Assembly: GCF_039523555.1 (NCBI RefSeq)
Contig: NZ_BAAAFN010000014.1
Location: 1-64,000 of the forward strand
Source of the DNA: Castellaniella daejeonensis
GTDB lineage: Bacteria > Pseudomonadota > Gammaproteobacteria > Burkholderiales > Burkholderiaceae_B
DNA length: 64,000 nt
Direction of reading: 5' to 3'
Shown here piece after piece: positions 1 to 8,547 of this stretch. The stretch's first letter is position 1; each line of letters begins with the position of its first letter. The notes under the pieces were generated by a model that worked only from the letters and a program-made list of their open reading frames with translations, was not told where the DNA came from and did not search any database. Both the position numbers and the translations under genes were made by a program.

Positions 1-1
1 G

Positions 2-3000
2 GTCAAGGATGTGCATGGCAACACCTTCGATGTGCAGGTGAAGGTGGACATCGTCGATGATGTGCCGACCTTCGGCGTGCACACCGACACGACGATGTCC
101 AATGAAGTTGGCACGGCAACAGGCGATCTTGTATTCGATACCGGTGCCGATGCTGTCGGGGCTTCCCACGTCATTACCAGCATTGACGGTTTGCCGCCGG
201 GCTGGGCGGTGAGCGGTCTCGGTACGGAAGTTGGCGTGATCAAGGATACCAACGGCACGCCGATCTTCGAAGTCACGCTGAATGCCGACAATGCGACGTA
301 TACGGTCAAGCAATTGGCTGAACGTCCGGGGACGACGGACACATTCGATGTGGCGGCCAATATCGATAATTCGCCCATCACGACCTACGACTTCGGCTTT
401 GCCACGCTGACCGCCCTGAATGGGGGCAGATTCAATGCCAACACCATAGGCGGTACCAGCAATCACGAATTCGGCATGGGCAATCCGCAGTTCGATGGCA
501 GCGAAAGCTTCCGCATGGTATTTGACCAGGCCCTGTCGAATTTCACTTTGAACATTTCAACGTTCAAGACGGCCGGAACGATCGATGTACTGGTCCAGAG
601 CGGCAGCCAGAGCGTCCTGATCCATGTTCCCGTCACGAGCGGTACCTCGGCCATCGAGATTTCTCCCGCCGATCTGGTGGCGGCTGGCGCGCCATTCACA
701 AGCTTCGATACCGTCACCCTGACGGCTTCGGGTGGCGTCAATGTCTCTTTCTCGACACTAACCTACACGGAGAGCGTTCCGGCCGACGACCTGTCGTTCG
801 TGGTCAATGTTTCCGGCACGGATGGCGATGGCGATGCCACGGCAACGTCGTTTGTCGTGACCTCCGAGGGCACGGACAACGCACCGCCCAGCATTACCGG
901 CGCCGAGCTGCTGGTTTCCGAAGCCCGCTTGAATACCCTGATGGCTGGTGCGCTGACAATTGCCGATCCTGGTGATACGAGTTCTCATCACGTCAGCCTG
1001 CTGGCGCCCCCCACTGGTGCCTTCAAGTCCGATGGCCGCCCAGTGCATTGGGAAATTTCCGAAGACGGCCATACCTTGACGGGGAGCACGAAGGACACGG
1101 GGCATACCGAGGGCAGGGATGTGATTGTGGTGACCATCGACGACGATGGAAATTACACGGTCCAGCTGCTTGCGCCCATCGAGCATCCGGGCCATAACCA
1201 GCAGAACGATGTGGAGTCCTTCGACGTCAAGGTCAAAGTCACGGATTCCCATGGTTCATCTGGCACGTCGAACCTGACGGTTCATATTCAGGACGATGCG
1301 CCAGCCAACAATCCCAGCGCCGATAGCGATCTGGGTATCCCAGTCAGCATCATCAGTGTAGGCGGCCTGGAGTCTGGTTTTGCGAACTGGAAACTCGAAA
1401 ATAACGGGTCTCTGACTCAGACGATCAACAATGATAGCGATCCCGGGATCGATCGGATCGTCTGGGGGAGTTCCAGTCAAGGCTCCGGCTATGCGTTCGT
1501 GGACAACGAGGGGCTTCGCGGAGCGGATTCCAACCTTCTGGATACGACGTTCAAGCTGGGGACGTTCACCCACAATAACTTCCCGGTTTCGGGGAGTTCG
1601 CTGACCTCAGTCGACCTGCAGGTATCCATCCATGTGACGATCGACGGCGTCGAGCACGTCGTCCAGCACACGATCAAGCTGAAGCATACGGAGACCGATA
1701 ACACCGGTGATGGCAATAATACGCAAAGCCGCGATATTGTCGAGATCACGAACTCTACGGCCACGCAGACGTTCACGGTAGGCGATCGGACCTATGAGCT
1801 GGACATCAAGGGTTTCCTGGATGCGAACGGGAATCTGGTTTCCACGATCTATACATGGGAAAACAAGTCGAATTCGTTCGACCTGTATGCCACGATTTCG
1901 TCTACCGACGCCCTGCCTAGGGTCGAAGGCGATCTGTTCGATCCGGAATCGGGCATCACGACATGGCAGTACGGCGCCGATGGCGCCGGGTCGGTGGCCT
2001 GGGAAAACGGGGTTCCCGGAAGTGCTGGGTCGACGGTCATCACGAATCAGTACGGCACGCTGACGGTGGCGGCTGATGGGCATTATGTATTCGAGATGAG
2101 CCGCGCTGCGCGGGACAACTTCCAGATAGGCGACAAGACCCTGACCTACAACTACACGGTCACGGATGCCGATGGTGATACCCAGGTCGGGCACATCACG
2201 ATCGACCTGAGCGGGTACAAGAACATTCCGGCGGTTCCGATGGTCGATCATGAAGCCGACAACACCACGCTGGCCAATGAAGCCGGCCTGGTGACGACGG
2301 CGGACAACGGCATCGAGGTGGGCAAGGATGTGTCCGGCGCTGCGATTGCCATCACCGGCGCAGACAAGAGCAACCTGAATGGCCAGCCCGTCACGGCCAG
2401 TGTCCAGATCGACGGTGCTCCGCAGACGGTCACGCTGACTTCGGACGGGCATGCCCTGAGCTACAAGGTCAATCCTGATGGCACGCTGTCGGCCGGGTAC
2501 CAGTCGGGTGGCACGTGGCATCCGGTGTTCGAGGTCTCCGGCTCGGCGGCGGACGGCACCTATTCGATGCACATGATCGGGACGCTGGATCCCGTCGTGT
2601 CGTATACCACGACAGTGCCGGGATCGAGCGGGACGGCGCAGTTCGATTTCGACGACTTCAGCAGCCGGACGAGCATCACTGGCACCGAAGGTGGCGTCAG
2701 GCTGACGCTATCGGCCTTCCTCGATAAGGGCGGCATCAATGGCGTCAAGGACGGCAGCGATTCGGCCGCGAACGTCGTGGTGAGCGACAGTTCGAACCGG
2801 GGCATCAGCGTCGACAATACGAGCTGGAACAGTTCCAGCTCGGATGACCGGTATATCCAGAACAATACCTATGGTCCGGGTAACAACAACAGCCGGTCAG
2901 ATGGCAGCTTCGGCGAGAAGCTGGTGCTGGATTTCAGCGCCAATGCGGCCGATGGCCGGCACATCACCGAGGTGGCCCTGACCCTGAACCAGTTCGGGGA

Positions 3001-3901
3001 TCGACAAGCAGATGGGAGAACCAGCCAGTCCAGGGGTAACGAGGACACGGCCCACATCACTGTGTTCTACACCGATGGTTCGCACGAGGATGTCAATGTG
3101 ACGGCGGCATGGCAGTCCTGGTGGGATGGTTCAAACGGCGACTCCGGCTCTCAGGACGTCACCATCCAGGCATCGGGCGGCCGGAGTATCGACCACATCG
3201 TCATCGGTGCCGGTGATACCTCCAGCCAATTCTCGGTGGACGAGCGGATTTCCGTGAAATGGCATACCGACGCCCATGACGTCACCCATGTCGTCGACCA
3301 GGACAGCCTGACCCTGCATCTGGGTGCGACCGTCACGGACGGCACCGGGGACAAGGCCTCGACCAACTTCGATGTATCGATCGACAATTCGTCGGGCACG
3401 TCCAACAGCCTGCACGGTACGGACGGCAACGATGCGCTGTTCGGTGGCCAGGGCGGCGATACCCTGGTGGGTGGCGCTGGCAATGACCACCTGCATGGCG
3501 GCGCCGGCAGCGACTTCCTGACCGGTGGTGCGGGCGACGACGTGTTCGTATGGAAGCTGGGCGACCAGGGCTCCACGGCGACGCCTGCCGTGGATCACGT
3601 CACGGATTTCGGCGTGACCAGCGGCGGTTCGCTGGGCAAGGATGTGCTTGACCTGAGCGACCTGCTGAGCGGCCATACGGATGCCAACGACCTCACCCAG
3701 TACCTCCATATCAGTGGCGGCACTGGCGCGGATGCGGGCAAGACCATCATCGACGTCAGCTCGACGGGGAACATTGCAGGCGGCCACGACCAGCAGATCG
3801 TGATCGACAACGTCGACCTGACGGCTGGCCATGGCGGCGATCAGGCGTCGTTGATCCAGAGCCTGATCAACGATGGCAAGCTGAAGGTCGATCACAGCTA
3901 G
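2..3901 (+). CDS. Giant RTX adhesin, type I secreted, LapA-like (3' part, 5' end outside window)
   Basis: The frame is open from the left edge, so this is the C-terminal part (about 1,299 residues) of a larger surface protein; the first in-frame GTG at 11 is not a real start. The segment is rich in Asp, Gly, Thr and Ser and carries Ig/cadherin-like beta modules, with DxDGD-type calcium motifs near 820-840 and 2165-2180. A stretch around 1350-1860 resembles a choice-of-anchor domain. GGxGxD calcium-binding nonapeptides lie at about 3415-3545. The acidic, Leu/Val-rich end (3590-3890) resembles the uncleaved C-terminal signal of type I secreted adhesins. The next genes encode a LapG-type protease and a LapD-type receptor, so the likely role is a cell-surface biofilm adhesin controlled by c-di-GMP (inference from context). 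LapG cuts near the N terminus of such adhesins, which cannot be seen here. Confidence 0.88.
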   Translation, partial: VKDVHGNTFDVQVKVDIVDDVPTFGVHTDTTMSNEVGTATGDLVFDTGADAVGASHVITSIDGLPPGWAVSGLGTEVGVIKDTNGTPIFEVTLNADNATYTVKQLAERPGTTDTFDVAANIDNSPITTYDFGFATLTALNGGRFNANTIGGTSNHEFGMGNPQFDGSESFRMVFDQALSNFTLNISTFKTAGTIDVLVQSGSQSVLIHVPVTSGTSAIEISPADLVAAGAPFTSFDTVTLTASGGVNVSFSTLTYTESVPADDLSFVVNVSGTDGDGDATATSFVVTSEGTDNAPPSITGAELLVSEARLNTLMAGALTIADPGDTSSHHVSLLAPPTGAFKSDGRPVHWEISEDGHTLTGSTKDTGHTEGRDVIVVTIDDDGNYTVQLLAPIEHPGHNQQNDVESFDVKVKVTDSHGSSGTSNLTVHIQDDAPANNPSADSDLGIPVSIISVGGLESGFANWKLENNGSLTQTINNDSDPGIDRIVWGSSSQGSGYAFVDNEGLRGADSNLLDTTFKLGTFTHNNFPVSGSSLTSVDLQVSIHVTIDGVEHVVQHTIKLKHTETDNTGDGNNTQSRDIVEITNSTATQTFTVGDRTYELDIKGFLDANGNLVSTIYTWENKSNSFDLYATISSTDALPRVEGDLFDPESGITTWQYGADGAGSVAWENGVPGSAGSTVITNQYGTLTVAADGHYVFEMSRAARDNFQIGDKTLTYNYTVTDADGDTQVGHITIDLSGYKNIPAVPMVDHEADNTTLANEAGLVTTADNGIEVGKDVSGAAIAITGADKSNLNGQPVTASVQIDGAPQTVTLTSDGHALSYKVNPDGTLSAGYQSGGTWHPVFEVSGSAADGTYSMHMIGTLDPVVSYTTTVPGSSGTAQFDFDDFSSRTSITGTEGGVRLTLSAFLDKGGINGVKDGSDSAANVVVSDSSNRGISVDNTSWNSSSSDDRYIQNNTYGPGNNNSRSDGSFGEKLVLDFSANAADGRHITEVALTLNQFGDRQADGRTSQSRGNEDTAHITVFYTDGSHEDVNVTAAWQSWWDGSNGDSGSQDVTIQASGGRSIDHIVIGAGDTSSQFSVDERISVKWHTDAHDVTHVVDQDSLTLHLGATVTDGTGDKASTNFDVSIDNSSGTSNSLHGTDGNDALFGGQGGDTLVGGAGNDHLHGGAGSDFLTGGAGDDVFVWKLGDQGSTATPAVDHVTDFGVTSGGSLGKDVLDLSDLLSGHTDANDLTQYLHISGGTGADAGKTIIDVSSTGNIAGGHDQQIVIDNVDLTAGHGGDQASLIQSLINDGKLKVDHS

Positions 3902-3919
3902 GCCGCTTCCGCGACCCTT

Positions 3920-3961
3920 CGCCCGCGCTCCAGCCTTGCCTGGCGCGCGGGCGTTTTCCTT
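3920..3961 (+). terminator. Rho-independent terminator after the adhesin gene
   Basis: A 9-bp GC-only stem (CGCCCGCGC at 3920-3928 pairing with GCGCGGGCG at 3945-3953) is followed by TTTTCCTTT. It lies 19 bases after the adhesin stop codon and separates that gene from lapG-lapD. Confidence 0.7.
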
Positions 3962-4095
3962 TGGTCATCCGGCGCCGCCCATTGTCTTAGACGCCAATGG
4001 CAAGGCCGGCGTGCCGCCGGTAGTATCCCTGAGACAATCATGGAATTGTTGCGCCACCCCTTTCCCGGCGTCTCCATTTGTATCAAAATCCGTGC

Positions 4096-4779
4096 ATGCC
4101 CTATTGCCAGCCGACCGCTGCCAGGGTCCGGGCCCTGTTGCGGGGGCTGACGACGCTGGTCCTGTGCCTGGCGCTGGCCTGGGGGCCCGCGCCAGCAGTC
4201 ACGTTCGAGCCTGGGGTGCTGGCATCCTATGCACGGCAGCATTACGGGGCCAAGGCGGGGCGCGCGGTGGAGTCCTGGCTGGCCATGCTCACCCAGGCCT
4301 CCGGCCTGGAAGAACAGGAAAAGCTCCGCATGGTCAACGGTTTCTGGAACAACGCCCTGATCGGCGGGGAAGACATTTCCATCTGGGGCCAGGTGGATTA
4401 CTGGGCCACGCCGCTGCAGTCCCTGGCCAAGGGCGCAGGGGATTGCGAAGACTACGTGATCGGCAAGTATTTTTCCCTGTTGTACCTGGGGGTGGCGCCC
4501 GAGAAGCTGCGTTTCGTCTATGTGCGCGCCCAGATCGGCAGCCAGAGCATCGCCCACATGGTGCTGGGCTATTATCCGCAGCCCCAGGCCGAACCCCTGG
4601 TGCTCGACAGCCTGATCGACCGGATCCAGCCGGCGCACAACCGGCCGGACCTGACGCCGGTGTTCAGCTTCAATGCCCAGGGGGTGTATATCCCGGGCGG
4701 CAAGCGGTCGTCGGTCGACGGCATCGGGCGCTGGCGCGATCTGCTCGCCCGGATGCGGGCCGAAGGTTTTCAGCCGTGA
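4096..4779 (+). CDS. lapG: LapG-type periplasmic transglutaminase-like cysteine protease
   Basis: A 227-residue protein of the bacterial transglutaminase-like cysteine protease family. LapG cleaves the N-terminal region of LapA-type adhesins and so releases them from the cell surface. A hydrophobic segment at residues 14-35 looks like a signal peptide or anchor. The expected catalytic triad is visible: Cys117 in GAGDCEDY, His154 in SIAHMVLGYY and Asp171 in LVLDSLIDR. The ATG at 4096 is preferred; a TTG at 4078 would add six residues. The gene sits 18 bases before lapD and downstream of the adhesin, the classic arrangement in which LapD at high c-di-GMP sequesters LapG so that the adhesin stays attached. 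The family call is secure; the substrate is inferred from the neighbour. Confidence 0.92.
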   Translation: MPYCQPTAARVRALLRGLTTLVLCLALAWGPAPAVTFEPGVLASYARQHYGAKAGRAVESWLAMLTQASGLEEQEKLRMVNGFWNNALIGGEDISIWGQVDYWATPLQSLAKGAGDCEDYVIGKYFSLLYLGVAPEKLRFVYVRAQIGSQSIAHMVLGYYPQPQAEPLVLDSLIDRIQPAHNRPDLTPVFSFNAQGVYIPGGKRSSVDGIGRWRDLLARMRAEGFQP

Positions 4780-4797
4780 TGGAATGAAAGGAATGTC

Positions 4798-6696
4798 ATG
4801 TCCCTGTTGAGACAATTGCTGTTGAGCGTGACCCTGGCGATCCTGGTGATCCTGGCCGGGGCGACCATTTTCAGTATCGGTTCGGCGCGCCAGTACCTGG
4901 ACGCACAGCTCCAGGGTCAGAGCGATTCCACCGCGACATCCCTGGCGCTCACCCTGTCGCAGCCGTCCAACCAGGATCCCACGGTGCGTGAACTGCTGAT
5001 TTCCGTGCTGTTCGACAGCGGCCAGTTCCGGGTGGTGGAATTCCTGGACCCCACGGGCCGGATCCTGATCCGCCGCGAGATCGAGGACGGCCATGACGAT
5101 CGCGTCACGGCGCCGGACTGGTTCAGCCATCTGCTGCCCCTGGAACGGCACGAGGCCCAGCGCCAGGTGACCAATGGCTGGAACCAGCTGGGCGTGGTGC
5201 GGCTGCAGGCCAACGATGCCTATGCGCGCAATGCCCTGTGGGCCAGCACCGCGCGGATCGTGACGCTGACGGTGGGGGCCGGCATCCTGTGGGGCCTGTT
5301 CGTGGTGATGCTGATGCGCTGGCTGCGCCGGGCGCTGCAGGACGACGTGACGGCGCGGGTCCAGGCGATGGCGCGGGCTTCGGAAGGCGAAGACCTGCCG
5401 CCGGTGCGCCATCCGGCCATGGTGGAACTGCGCGAAGTCGCCCAGATCATCTCGCACACGCATGAGCGGGTCCGGGCGACGGCGGCCGAACACCAGTCGC
5501 GCATCGAATCGCTGGAACTCGAACTGAACCAGGACGCGGTCACGGGGCTGGCCAACCGGAAATATTTCATCAATGAACTGCGCCGGTTGCTGGAGCAGTC
5601 CGAGCCGGGCCAGGGCGAGGCCGGGCATGTGATGCTGTTCCGCCAGTGCGACCTGCAATCGATCAACCAGACGATGAGCCGCCAGGTCGTGGATCAGTGG
5701 CTGCGCAACATGGGTCAGCTGGTGCTCGAGGTGTTGCGCGAACGACTGGGACCCCAGGCCTGGCTGGCGCGGCTGAATGGGTCGGACTTCGCCTTCATTC
5801 TGCCGATGATGCCCGGTCCCGTGGCGGTGCGCGTGGCGCAGGCCGTGGGCGAGATCCTGCAGGCCCAGCGCATCCAGCTGGGCCAGGCGGGGCTGTGCCG
5901 CTGGCGCATGGTGCTGACGGATTTCGAGCCGGGCGAGGGGCTGAGCGACGTGCTGTCGCGCCTGGACGAGGCCCTGATGCGCGCCGAAAGCGCCGGCCAC
6001 ACGGACGTGGAATACCTGCCGGGCGAAGACCTCCGCAGCATCACGGGGGGGCGGGGCGGCGGCGAGCAGGCCTGGCGCGCCCTGTTGCGCAATGCGCTGG
6101 ACGAGGGCTGGTTCGCACTGGCAACCCAGCGCGATCCGTCGGCCGACACGGAAGAGCGCGCCCAGGGGTTGCTGACCCTGCACGAGCCGGGCGCTTCGGA
6201 ACCGCTGTCCGGCTACCTGTTCATGCCGCCGGCGGTGCGCCTGGGCCTGTCCGCGTCCTGCGATGTCCAGGCCATCAGCCTGGGGCTGGGCTGGTTGCGC
6301 GCGCACCGGGGGGATCTGGTGCTGCGCGTGTCGCTGGCTTCGATCCTGAACGAGGAGTTTCGCGGCGAAGTCGCCAGCCTGCTGGCCGAGGCGCCCGACC
6401 AGAGCGCCCGCCTGCTGATCGACCTGGATTCCTATGGCCTGGTTGCGCATCGCGTGCAGGTGGTGGCGTTCGCCTCGATGCTGCGCGAGCACGGCGTGCG
6501 GCTTGGCCTGCGGCGCTTCGCGGAGCAGCCCGAGGCGCTTCTGTACCTGCATGAGATCCGGCCCGAATACATCCGCGTGTCGGGCAACCTGCTGGCCGCC
6601 CAGGCCGATAGCCCGGGTGCCCGCCGCCTCCTGGCCGCGGTCCAGGAAACCGCCCGCGAGATCGGCGCGGTGGTGGACCTGGCTGCAGGGTCGTAG
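4798..6696 (+). CDS. lapD: LapD-type inner-membrane c-di-GMP receptor with degenerate GGDEF and EAL domains
   Basis: A 632-residue inside-out signalling receptor. Order seen: TM helix (8-30), periplasmic LapD/MoxY-type domain (31-148), second TM (152-175), HAMP (176-228), a GGDEF-like domain (240-400) reading NGSDF at 327-331 instead of GGDEF, and an EAL-like domain (425-632) with GLLTL where EAL is expected. Both domains therefore look catalytically dead, as in LapD, which binds c-di-GMP without making or degrading it. Trp128 in NGW matches the periplasmic Trp needed for LapG binding in Pseudomonas LapD (family knowledge). A good ribosome site, AAAGGAA, precedes the ATG. Oddity: the protein stops just after the strand that normally leads into the last EAL elements, so the domain looks about 20-30 residues short. 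Confidence 0.9.
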   Translation: MSLLRQLLLSVTLAILVILAGATIFSIGSARQYLDAQLQGQSDSTATSLALTLSQPSNQDPTVRELLISVLFDSGQFRVVEFLDPTGRILIRREIEDGHDDRVTAPDWFSHLLPLERHEAQRQVTNGWNQLGVVRLQANDAYARNALWASTARIVTLTVGAGILWGLFVVMLMRWLRRALQDDVTARVQAMARASEGEDLPPVRHPAMVELREVAQIISHTHERVRATAAEHQSRIESLELELNQDAVTGLANRKYFINELRRLLEQSEPGQGEAGHVMLFRQCDLQSINQTMSRQVVDQWLRNMGQLVLEVLRERLGPQAWLARLNGSDFAFILPMMPGPVAVRVAQAVGEILQAQRIQLGQAGLCRWRMVLTDFEPGEGLSDVLSRLDEALMRAESAGHTDVEYLPGEDLRSITGGRGGGEQAWRALLRNALDEGWFALATQRDPSADTEERAQGLLTLHEPGASEPLSGYLFMPPAVRLGLSASCDVQAISLGLGWLRAHRGDLVLRVSLASILNEEFRGEVASLLAEAPDQSARLLIDLDSYGLVAHRVQVVAFASMLREHGVRLGLRRFAEQPEALLYLHEIRPEYIRVSGNLLAAQADSPGARRLLAAVQETAREIGAVVDLAAGS

Positions 6697-6704
6697 ACTA
6701 TAAT
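6674..6704 (+). promoter_or_regulatory. Probable sigma-70 promoter of tRNA-Arg
   Basis: A perfect -10 TATAAT lies at 6699-6704, with TGGACC at 6674-6679 as a weak -35 and a 19-base spacer. A GC-rich discriminator follows, as is common for stable-RNA promoters. It overlaps the last codons of lapD and is 69 bases upstream of the mature tRNA. Confidence 0.55.
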
Positions 6705-6723
6705 CGCCAGCTTGCATCGGCGC

Positions 6724-6746
6724 GGCTGCCCGTTTCCCGGGCAGCC
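6724..6746 (+). other. Hairpin in the tRNA-Arg precursor leader
   Basis: GGCTGCCCG at 6724-6732 pairs with CGGGCAGCC at 6738-6746 around a 5-base loop. It lies between the promoter and the tRNA. It could be a precursor-processing structure or a weak lapD terminator, although no T-run follows. Confidence 0.4.
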
Positions 6747-6773
6747 GTTCCCGACGCGCTCCTTCCGAGCCGC

Positions 6774-6848
6774 GCCTCTGTAGTTAAATGGATATAACTT
6801 TCCCCTCCTAAGGGAAGATTGCAGGTTCGATTCCTGCCGGAGGCGCCA
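6774..6848 (+). tRNA. tRNA-Arg (anticodon CCT)
   Basis: A full cloverleaf can be drawn. The acceptor stem GCCTCTG pairs with CGGAGGC, the discriminator is G and the CCA is encoded. The D arm is closed by GTT/AAC. The anticodon stem is TTCCC/GGGAA with loop CTCCTAA, giving anticodon CCT for AGG codons. The T arm is GCAGG-TTCGATT-CCTGC. The length is 75 nt. Confidence 0.95.
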
Positions 6849-6873
6849 GAAATGCCGGCGCAGCGTGGGGGCA

Positions 6874-7365
6874 CTATTCTCCCAGCGCTACCGTCACGGG
6901 CCTGGCGCCCAGCGCCCCCGTCAGCACGCTCGACGCCACGCTGATCAGATAGCCCCGCCGTCCGCCGTTCAGGTACACCGTATCGTAGTCCAGCAGTCCG
7001 GATTCGACCCAGACGGGCATGCGCTTGCGCGTGGCGAATGGCGAGGTGCCGCCCACCTGGTAGCCCGAATGGCGTTGCGCCGTTTCGGGAGCGCAGGGCG
7101 CAATCTTCTTGGCGCCGGTCTGGCGGGCCAGGTTCTTGGTGGAGACTTCGCAGTCGCCGTGCATCAGCACGATCAGCGGCCGGGCCTGCTCGTCTTCCAT
7201 GATCAGGGTCTTGGCGACCTGATGCAGGGGCACGCCCAGCTGGCGCGCGGCCTCGCGCGCGCCGCCATGGTCGACGTAGTCGTAGGGGTGTTCGCCGAAG
7301 GGAATCTTCTGCTGCCGCAGCCAGTGGGTGGCGGGGGTTTCGGATGTGTGCTTGGTCTTGGACAT
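6874..7365 (-). CDS. ybaK: YbaK/EbsC-family aminoacyl-tRNA deacylase (Cys-tRNA(Pro) type)
   Basis: A 163-residue single-domain protein of the YbaK/ProX-like editing family, close to the usual length of about 159. Family members hydrolyse mischarged Cys-tRNA(Pro). Visible family features are the early His/Tyr-rich segment FGEHPYDY, the lysine in the QVAKTLIM segment, and the VGGTSPFATRK block that shapes the active site. The start is the ATG at 7365 (MSKTKHTSE); the frame continues open upstream only as part of the shadow of xerD. It lies 27 bases downstream of xerD on the same strand, so the two may be cotranscribed. The exact tRNA substrate is inferred from the family. Confidence 0.88.
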   Translation of the reverse strand: MSKTKHTSETPATHWLRQQKIPFGEHPYDYVDHGGAREAARQLGVPLHQVAKTLIMEDEQARPLIVLMHGDCEVSTKNLARQTGAKKIAPCAPETAQRHSGYQVGGTSPFATRKRMPVWVESGLLDYDTVYLNGGRRGYLISVASSVLTGALGARPVTVALGE

Positions 7366-7391
7366 GGCGTGGGCCTGGTGGCGTGAGCCTT

Positions 7392-8321
7392 TCACGCGCG
7401 TGGGTGATGCTGCGCGTGCAGGGTCTTGAGCCGTTCGCGGGCGACGTGGGTGTAGATCTGGGTGGTGGAGATGTCCGCGTGGCCCAGCAGCATCTGCACC
7501 ACGCGCAGGTCTGCGCCGTGGTTCAGCAGGTGGGTGGCGAAGGCGTGGCGCAGGACGTGGGGAGACAATGGGACGCGGATGTCGGCCTGCAGGGCATATT
7601 TGCGGATCAGCAGCCAGAAGGCCTGGCGCGTCATGGCCGCCCCGCGGGTGGTCACGAACAGGGCGTCGCAGGCGCGCGCGCCCAGGATGTCGGGGCGGCT
7701 CTCGCGCAGGTGGCGTTCGATCCAGTGCAGGGCTTCCGCGCCCAGGGGGACCAGGCGGTCCTTGCCGCCCTTGCCCATGACGACGCGCACCACGCCGTCG
7801 CTCAGGCTCAGGTCCTGGACGTTCAGGCCGACCAGTTCGCTCACCCGCAGGCCGGTGGCGTACAGGGTTTCCAGCATGGCGCGGTCGCGCAACCCGAGGG
7901 TGGTGCCGATGTCCGGCGCGGCCAGCAGGGCCTCGACCTGGGATTCGGACAGGGTCTTGGGAAAGCGGGCGGGCTGGCGGGCGCTGCGCAGGCCCAGGCA
8001 GGGATCCTCGGCGCACAGGCCCCGCCGCAGCGCCCACAGGTAGAAGCGCCGCAGGGCGGCCAGGCGGCGGTTGGCGGTGCTGGCCTTGGTCTGCCGATGC
8101 TGTGCGGCCAGCCAGGCCTGGATGTCTTCGCGCAGTGCGGATTCGGGCGCGCGGCCATGCTCGGCGCGCAGCCAGCCGCCAAAGGCGCACAGATCGCGCC
8201 GGTAGGCGGCCAGGGTATTGTCCGCCAGGCCGTCTTCCAGCCACAGGGCATCCAGGAATGCGTCGATCGTCGGGAAGGGTGAGGGCTGCGCCATGTCCGC
8301 TGGGGCGTCCGTCGTGGGCAT
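7392..8321 (-). CDS. xerD: Site-specific tyrosine recombinase XerD
   Basis: A 309-residue tyrosine recombinase that acts with XerC at the dif site to resolve chromosome dimers. The N-terminal SAM-like DNA-binding domain occupies about residues 15-100 and the catalytic domain 120-300. Catalytic residues are visible: Arg159 in ATGLRVSEL, His255 and Arg258 in PHVLRHAF, His281 in LLGHADI and the nucleophile Tyr290 in TTQIYTH. Met10 (at 8294) is an alternative start; the E. coli protein has 298 residues. It sits near a tRNA gene, but the length and sequence are those of the housekeeping recombinase, not of an island integrase. Confidence 0.93.
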   Translation of the reverse strand: MPTTDAPADMAQPSPFPTIDAFLDALWLEDGLADNTLAAYRRDLCAFGGWLRAEHGRAPESALREDIQAWLAAQHRQTKASTANRRLAALRRFYLWALRRGLCAEDPCLGLRSARQPARFPKTLSESQVEALLAAPDIGTTLGLRDRAMLETLYATGLRVSELVGLNVQDLSLSDGVVRVVMGKGGKDRLVPLGAEALHWIERHLRESRPDILGARACDALFVTTRGAAMTRQAFWLLIRKYALQADIRVPLSPHVLRHAFATHLLNHGADLRVVQMLLGHADISTTQIYTHVARERLKTLHAQHHPRA

Positions 8322-8413
8322 GCCTGGATTTTACTCGCCAGCGCCCGGCGCGCTCGCCGAAGCGGGCGTTCCGCCTTTCATCCGACCGATATCGGACATC
8401 ACGCGGGCAGAAT

Positions 8414-8441
8414 AGCGGAATATACCTATATATATTACGAT
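8414..8441. promoter_or_regulatory. ModE-type operator upstream of modABC
   Basis: An AT-rich inverted repeat: AGCG-G-AATATA-N6-TATATT-A-CGAT. It matches the known ModE box (ATCG-N-TATATA-N6-TATATA-N-CGAT) in length and spacing, with three mismatches in the 20 fixed positions. It lies 107 bases before the modA start, and a modE gene is present in the same cluster, so molybdate-dependent repression of modABC is the likely function (inference). Confidence 0.75.
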
Positions 8442-8547
8442 GTGACTGCATCATATCCTGCTCGATCCGCTGTGCCATGGGATCGGGTCCTCACCGGCTT
8501 CGGCCGGCATGCAGTGTGAAAACTCCATCGAGCGCGAGAAATTCCGC

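Noticed and set aside
1..11. GTG at position 11 as the start of the adhesin gene
   Set aside because: The frame is open to the left edge in the same repeat-rich sequence, so the gene begins outside the window.
3415..3545. Tandem DNA repeat or CRISPR-like array in the adhesin gene
   Set aside because: The periodicity comes from coding of GGxGxD nonapeptides and the DNA copies are not identical; no CRISPR repeats or cas genes exist in the window.
3898..6717. A very long minus-strand open frame antisense to lapG and lapD
   Set aside because: It is an artefact of GC-rich codon bias on the opposite strand; its translation is low-complexity Gln/Arg/His-rich with no family motifs, while lapG and lapD on the + strand have clear catalytic and domain signatures.
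6774..8321. tRNA gene next to a tyrosine recombinase, as if a genomic island border
   Set aside because: The recombinase is housekeeping XerD by length and motifs, GC content does not change, there is no direct repeat of the tRNA end, and no phage or island genes follow.
8442..8547. Molybdenum-cofactor riboswitch in the modA leader
   Set aside because: Only about 100 bases of leader are present and no multi-stem structure could be drawn with confidence; the ModE box explains control more simply.
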